Positions 61,175 through 64,000 of a DNA stretch of 64,000 bases are shown one piece after another. Position numbers and translations under genes: made by a program. Location: NCBI GenBank assembly GCA_965284565.1, contig OZ260100.1, positions 2,542,001 through 2,606,000 on the forward strand, given 5' to 3'. Origin of the DNA: BRH-c54 sp965284565 (GTDB taxonomy: Bacteria > Bacteroidota > Bacteroidia > Flavobacteriales_E > Vicingaceae). A model generated the notes under the pieces. That model saw nothing but the letters and a program-made list of their open reading frames with translations, searched no databases and had not been told where the DNA came from. Within the stretch, counting starts at the first letter, position 1; each line of letters starts with the position of its first letter.

Positions 61175-61212
61175 TAAACTTAAAAATTGATTATAATTAA
61201 CAAATATATTTT

Positions 61213-62874
61213 ATGTCAAAGCAATTAATAGAATGTGTTCCTAATATTAGCGAAGGAAGAAATGAAGCAAAGATTAAAGCTATTACAGCTGTTGTAGAAA
61301 CTGTTGAAGGTGTTAAACTATTAGATGTGGATCCAGGTAAAGCCACTAACAGAACAGTAATTACTTTTGTAGGAGAGCCAGAGCCAGTTATTGAAGCAGC
61401 ATTTTTATTAATTAAAAAAGCAGCAGAGTTGATTGATATGAGAAATCATCAAGGTGAACACCCACGTTTTGGGGCAACAGATGTTTGTCCTTTAGTGCCT
61501 ATTTCTGGAATTACTATGGAAGAAACGGTAAAATATGCTCACAAATTAGCAAAAAGAGTAGGCGAAGAATTGAATATTCCCGTTTATTGTTATGAAAATG
61601 CTGCTCAAGAAGAGAAAAGAAAGAATTTAGCTAATTGTCGATCAGGAGAATATGAAGGACTAAAAGAAAAATTGAATGACGCTGCATGGAAGCCTGATTT
61701 TGGACCTGCAACATTTAATGAACAAGTACAAAAAAGTGGAGCAACAGCTATTAGTGCCAGAGATTTTTTAATTGCTTATAATGTAAATCTGAACTCAACA
61801 TCTACTCGTAGAGCTAATGCTATTGCTTTTGATATTAGAGAAGCTGGAAGGTTAGTAAAAGAAAATGGTGTTGAAAAGAGAGTTCCAGGTAAATTAAAAG
61901 CGGTAAAAGGCATAGGTTGGTTTATTGATGAGTATGGTATTGCTCAAATTTCTTACAATTTAACTAATATTTCGATTACATCTATGCATGTAGCTTTTGA
62001 TGAAACGTGTAAAGCAGCTCAAGAAAGAGGGTTGCGTGTTACAGGCTCTGAGTTAGTAGGTTTAATCCCACTAAAAGCTATGTTAGATGCTGCAGATTAT
62101 TATCTAATTAAACAAGAGCGTTCTTTAGGTTGTTCTGAAAAAGAAAAAATTAAAATTGCTATAAAATCTTTAGGGTTAGATGAGTTAAAACCTTTTAATC
62201 CAGAAGAAAAAATAATAGAATATATCTTAGAAAAAGATGCGCCTAAAAAATTAATTGACTTAACTTTAAAAGACTTTGCTGATGAAACAGCTGCAGAATC
62301 TATGGCTCCAGGTGGTGGTTCTATTGCTGCTTATGTAGGTACGTTGGGTGTGGCTTTGGGAACTATGGTTGCTAATTTATCTGGACATAAAAGAGGTTGG
62401 GACGATAAATGGGAGTTTTTCTCAGATTGGGCAGTAAAAGGACAACAATACAAAACTACCTTGTTGAATTTAGTAGATGAAGACACCAATGCATTTAATA
62501 AAATTATTGATGGTTTTAGAATGCCAAAAGAAACAACCGAAGAAATTAAGCTAAGAGATGAAGCTATTGAAAATGCTACTAAGTATGCTGCTGAAGTTCC
62601 ATTTAAAGTAATGAAAACTGCTTTTGAGTCTATGGAAGTGATGCAAGCAATGATGCAATCTGGGCTGCAATCTTCTCTTTCTGATGGTGCGGTAGGTATT
62701 ATGTGTGCTAAAGCTGCAGTTGCAGGAGCTTATTTTAATGTCAAAATTAATGTTAAAGACATTAAAGATAGGCCTTTTGCTGAAAAGTTGATGGCTGATG
62801 GGGAGGCGATATTTCAACAAACAATTGCTATCGAGGAACAAACACTTGCGTTAATTAATCAAAAGTTGGGATAG
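61213..62874 (+). CDS. ftcD: Glutamate formimidoyltransferase / formimidoyltetrahydrofolate cyclodeaminase
   Basis: The 553-residue bifunctional enzyme acts in histidine breakdown. It moves the formimino group from formiminoglutamate to tetrahydrofolate (residues 1-330; ECVPNISEGRNEAKI, HPRFGATDVCPLVPI, TGSELVGLIPLKAML). It then deaminates the product (residues 345-553; AAESMAPGGGSIAAYVGTLG, DEDTNAFNKIIDGFRM). Both halves are complete. No other histidine-utilisation genes lie in the window. A -7 element is present upstream. Confidence 0.96.
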   Translation: MSKQLIECVPNISEGRNEAKIKAITAVVETVEGVKLLDVDPGKATNRTVITFVGEPEPVIEAAFLLIKKAAELIDMRNHQGEHPRFGATDVCPLVPISGITMEETVKYAHKLAKRVGEELNIPVYCYENAAQEEKRKNLANCRSGEYEGLKEKLNDAAWKPDFGPATFNEQVQKSGATAISARDFLIAYNVNLNSTSTRRANAIAFDIREAGRLVKENGVEKRVPGKLKAVKGIGWFIDEYGIAQISYNLTNISITSMHVAFDETCKAAQERGLRVTGSELVGLIPLKAMLDAADYYLIKQERSLGCSEKEKIKIAIKSLGLDELKPFNPEEKIIEYILEKDAPKKLIDLTLKDFADETAAESMAPGGGSIAAYVGTLGVALGTMVANLSGHKRGWDDKWEFFSDWAVKGQQYKTTLLNLVDEDTNAFNKIIDGFRMPKETTEEIKLRDEAIENATKYAAEVPFKVMKTAFESMEVMQAMMQSGLQSSLSDGAVGIMCAKAAVAGAYFNVKINVKDIKDRPFAEKLMADGEAIFQQTIAIEEQTLALINQKLG

Positions 62875-62886
62875 GTTTAATTAATA

Positions 62887-63264
62887 TTAATCAATTATCT
62901 TTTTAATTACCACATAAGTGCCTATTCTACTTTGGGCATAAGCGGGGTCATCACTACAGATGTCCCACGAACCTTCTTTTATTTCCATTTCTACATTAAT
63001 ACCTTTGTCAATGTATTTTCTTAGCGTTTTTGCATCTACATTGCTTTCGCAGATTTTTATAAAGTAATCCTGAATAGAGCAACGTAGGTATAATTCTTTA
63101 TACTCGGTAAGATGTCCACCTTTGTTTATGAAATCTTTTTCAATCAACTGGCAACTAGTATAAGGTCTATTAGGATCTTTCTCTTTTAAATTTGTTTCTG
63201 GAGCATTTTTACAAGAGATTGAGAAGATAGAGCCAATCAATAAAAATAAAATCAATGTTCTCAT
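62887..63264 (-). CDS. Small lipoprotein of unknown function
   Basis: The 125-residue product has a lipoprotein signal (MRTLILFLLIGSIFSISC, Cys at 18). A small domain with SCQLIEKDFINKGGHLTEYK, LRCSIQDYFIKICE and ICSDDPAYAQSRIGTYVVIK follows, including five further cysteines. I know no family. It converges with ftcD with a gap of 12 bases. A terminator and another gene lie on its other side. Confidence 0.7.
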   Translation of the reverse strand: MRTLILFLLIGSIFSISCKNAPETNLKEKDPNRPYTSCQLIEKDFINKGGHLTEYKELYLRCSIQDYFIKICESNVDAKTLRKYIDKGINVEMEIKEGSWDICSDDPAYAQSRIGTYVVIKKIID

Positions 63265-63275
63265 AAAGTATTGGT

Positions 63276-63313
63276 AAAAAAAACACCACGCTAATATTAG
63301 CGTGGTGTTTTTT
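63276..63313. terminator. Strong bidirectional hairpin terminator
   Basis: AACACCACGCTAAT and ATTAGCGTGGTGTT pair perfectly with no loop and are flanked by A and T runs. It ends the DUF2892 gene. Confidence 0.9.
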
Positions 63314-63317
63314 AGTT

Positions 63318-63527
63318 TTAGTTATCTTTTTTAGGACAAGTTTTTATTCCAAATAAGGTATAGAGTGGACAAAAACTGATGAAACTTGTTAGTACAAAAA
63401 TACCTGATAAAACTAGTAGGACAATGGCTACGGTTCCTGTAATCATTTCGGTAAAGTATAAAGTAACAATAATAGCAGCAATTATTAACCTAATAATTTT
63501 ATCTGCGGTTCCCATATTTTTTTTCAT
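63318..63527 (-). CDS. DUF2892 inner-membrane protein
   Basis: The 69-residue product has two membrane helices (IIRLIIAAIIVTLYF and VAIVLLVLSGIFVLTSF) and the family ending SFCPLYTLFGIKTCPKK. DUF2892 domains also form the membrane part of YgaP-like rhodanese proteins. The stand-alone form is common and its job is unknown, possibly sulfur- or thiol-linked, given the two Cys-Pro motifs. It is followed by the terminator at 63276. Confidence 0.9.
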   Translation of the reverse strand: MKKNMGTADKIIRLIIAAIIVTLYFTEMITGTVAIVLLVLSGIFVLTSFISFCPLYTLFGIKTCPKKDN

Positions 63528-63603
63528 AACATAAAGTTTTAGAGGTTTGTGCTACCAAATGTACTGAAAAATAGATGAGTTGGAATTAATTAGCACAACT
63601 ATT

Positions 63604-63966
63604 TTACCCTTGATGAAACTCCTCAAATGTATTGTCAGTATAGAAAACTACCATTTTCTGAATTTTTTTATCGCCTTCATGTTGTTTAATCGGTGTAGTG
63701 GGGGAGTTGTAAGTTGGAGTGTTTTCACTTTCTACTTGATTAGAAGGAATGGTTTTATCAGCAGCAGTATTTCCTGTTAATAACCAATCGGAATTTACTT
63801 TAGGAAAAGCAGCTAATACTTTTTGAATAAATTCTAAACTAGGTTTATTTCGTCCAGAAAGTATATGAGAAATACTTGATCGTTGCACTTCAATTTTGTC
63901 GGCAAAAGCAGAAGCTGATAAATTATTTAGCTTCATAATGTATTGCAATCTTTCAGTAATATTCAT
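63604..63966 (-). CDS. XRE-family helix-turn-helix transcriptional regulator
   Basis: The 120-residue protein has an N-terminal HTH (residues 4-60; RLQYIMKLNNLSASAFADKI, SISHILSGRNKPSLEFIQKV), close to the Cro/CI group. A low-complexity Ser/Thr/Pro linker and a short C-terminal strand pair (KMVVFYTDNTFEEF) follow. Family members are often host regulators in Bacteroidota (SaPI- or phage-like context is not seen here). It is the last gene in the window. Confidence 0.9.
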   Translation of the reverse strand: MNITERLQYIMKLNNLSASAFADKIEVQRSSISHILSGRNKPSLEFIQKVLAAFPKVNSDWLLTGNTAADKTIPSNQVESENTPTYNSPTTPIKQHEGDKKIQKMVVFYTDNTFEEFHQG

Positions 63967-64000
63967 GGTTTTTTAGGGTGTTACAATTGTAAATCACAAT

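Noticed and set aside
1..64000. CRISPR array or insertion-sequence transposase
   Set aside because: No regularly spaced direct repeats and no transposase or Cas protein were found on either strand.

Overview
The window is AT-rich chromosomal DNA from a member of the Bacteroidota, most likely a marine or aquatic relative of the Flavobacteriales. The evidence is two PorP/SprF genes paired with very large exported proteins that carry the type IX secretion (T9SS) type B C-terminal domain, several TAnnTTTG-type promoters, DUF3667/DUF4382/DUF4258 proteins, and Bacteroidota-style PBP1a, MtaB and alanine dehydrogenase. No plasmid, phage or insertion-sequence backbone is visible. Many convergent gene pairs abut or overlap, so the genome is compact.

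Layout. 1-7.6 kb: an outer-membrane barrel, a PorP/SprF plus PKD adhesin pair, an ABC-F ATPase and a TPR lipoprotein. 7.8-10.1 kb: a short array that looks like integron gene cassettes without an integrase. It holds a small membrane protein, Dps and a lipoprotein, separated by attC-like palindromes whose core sites match as cassette ends should. 10.1-15.3 kb: a second PorP plus adhesin operon. 15.4-26.4 kb: three operons on the minus strand. One encodes a complete signalling set (two stand-alone receivers, a hybrid histidine kinase, an NtrC-type sigma-54 activator and another receiver). The other two encode outer-membrane barrels, a lipoprotein, a metalloprotease, a receiver and a coiled-coil membrane protein. 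Each of the three has the same 15-base dyad (TTTTCAAAATGAAAA), a weaker dyad 20 bases from it, and a TGGYAT -24/-12-like element about 90-105 bases away. This is the best candidate for an undescribed regulatory system here.

26.4-40.4 kb is mostly housekeeping: a PorE-like TPR/PD40 protein, RluA pseudouridine synthase, HMG-CoA lyase, PyrD, tRNA-Pro(GGG), TsaE, alanine dehydrogenase, a rhomboid protease, PBP1a with an unusual four-cysteine insert, and both subunits of a 3-oxoacid CoA-transferase. 40.4-42.7 kb holds four small exported proteins, including a glutathione peroxidase, around a 135-base cloverleaf of inverted repeats and another attC-like arm. 42.8-64 kb: an MsbA-like ABC exporter, glycosyltransferases, SixA-like phosphatase, an unlisted 49-residue membrane protein, ParC, a SpoIIE-type phosphatase, an alanine:cation symporter, a helix-hairpin-helix protein, PdxJ, a CBS protein, a POTRA/barrel outer-membrane protein, the aspC-mtaB-lgt operon, FtcD, a DUF2892 protein and an XRE regulator.

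Together the genes describe a heterotroph with a T9SS-decorated surface, ketone-body/leucine, histidine and alanine catabolism, and envelope signalling. All assignments come from reading motifs by eye; no database search was run.
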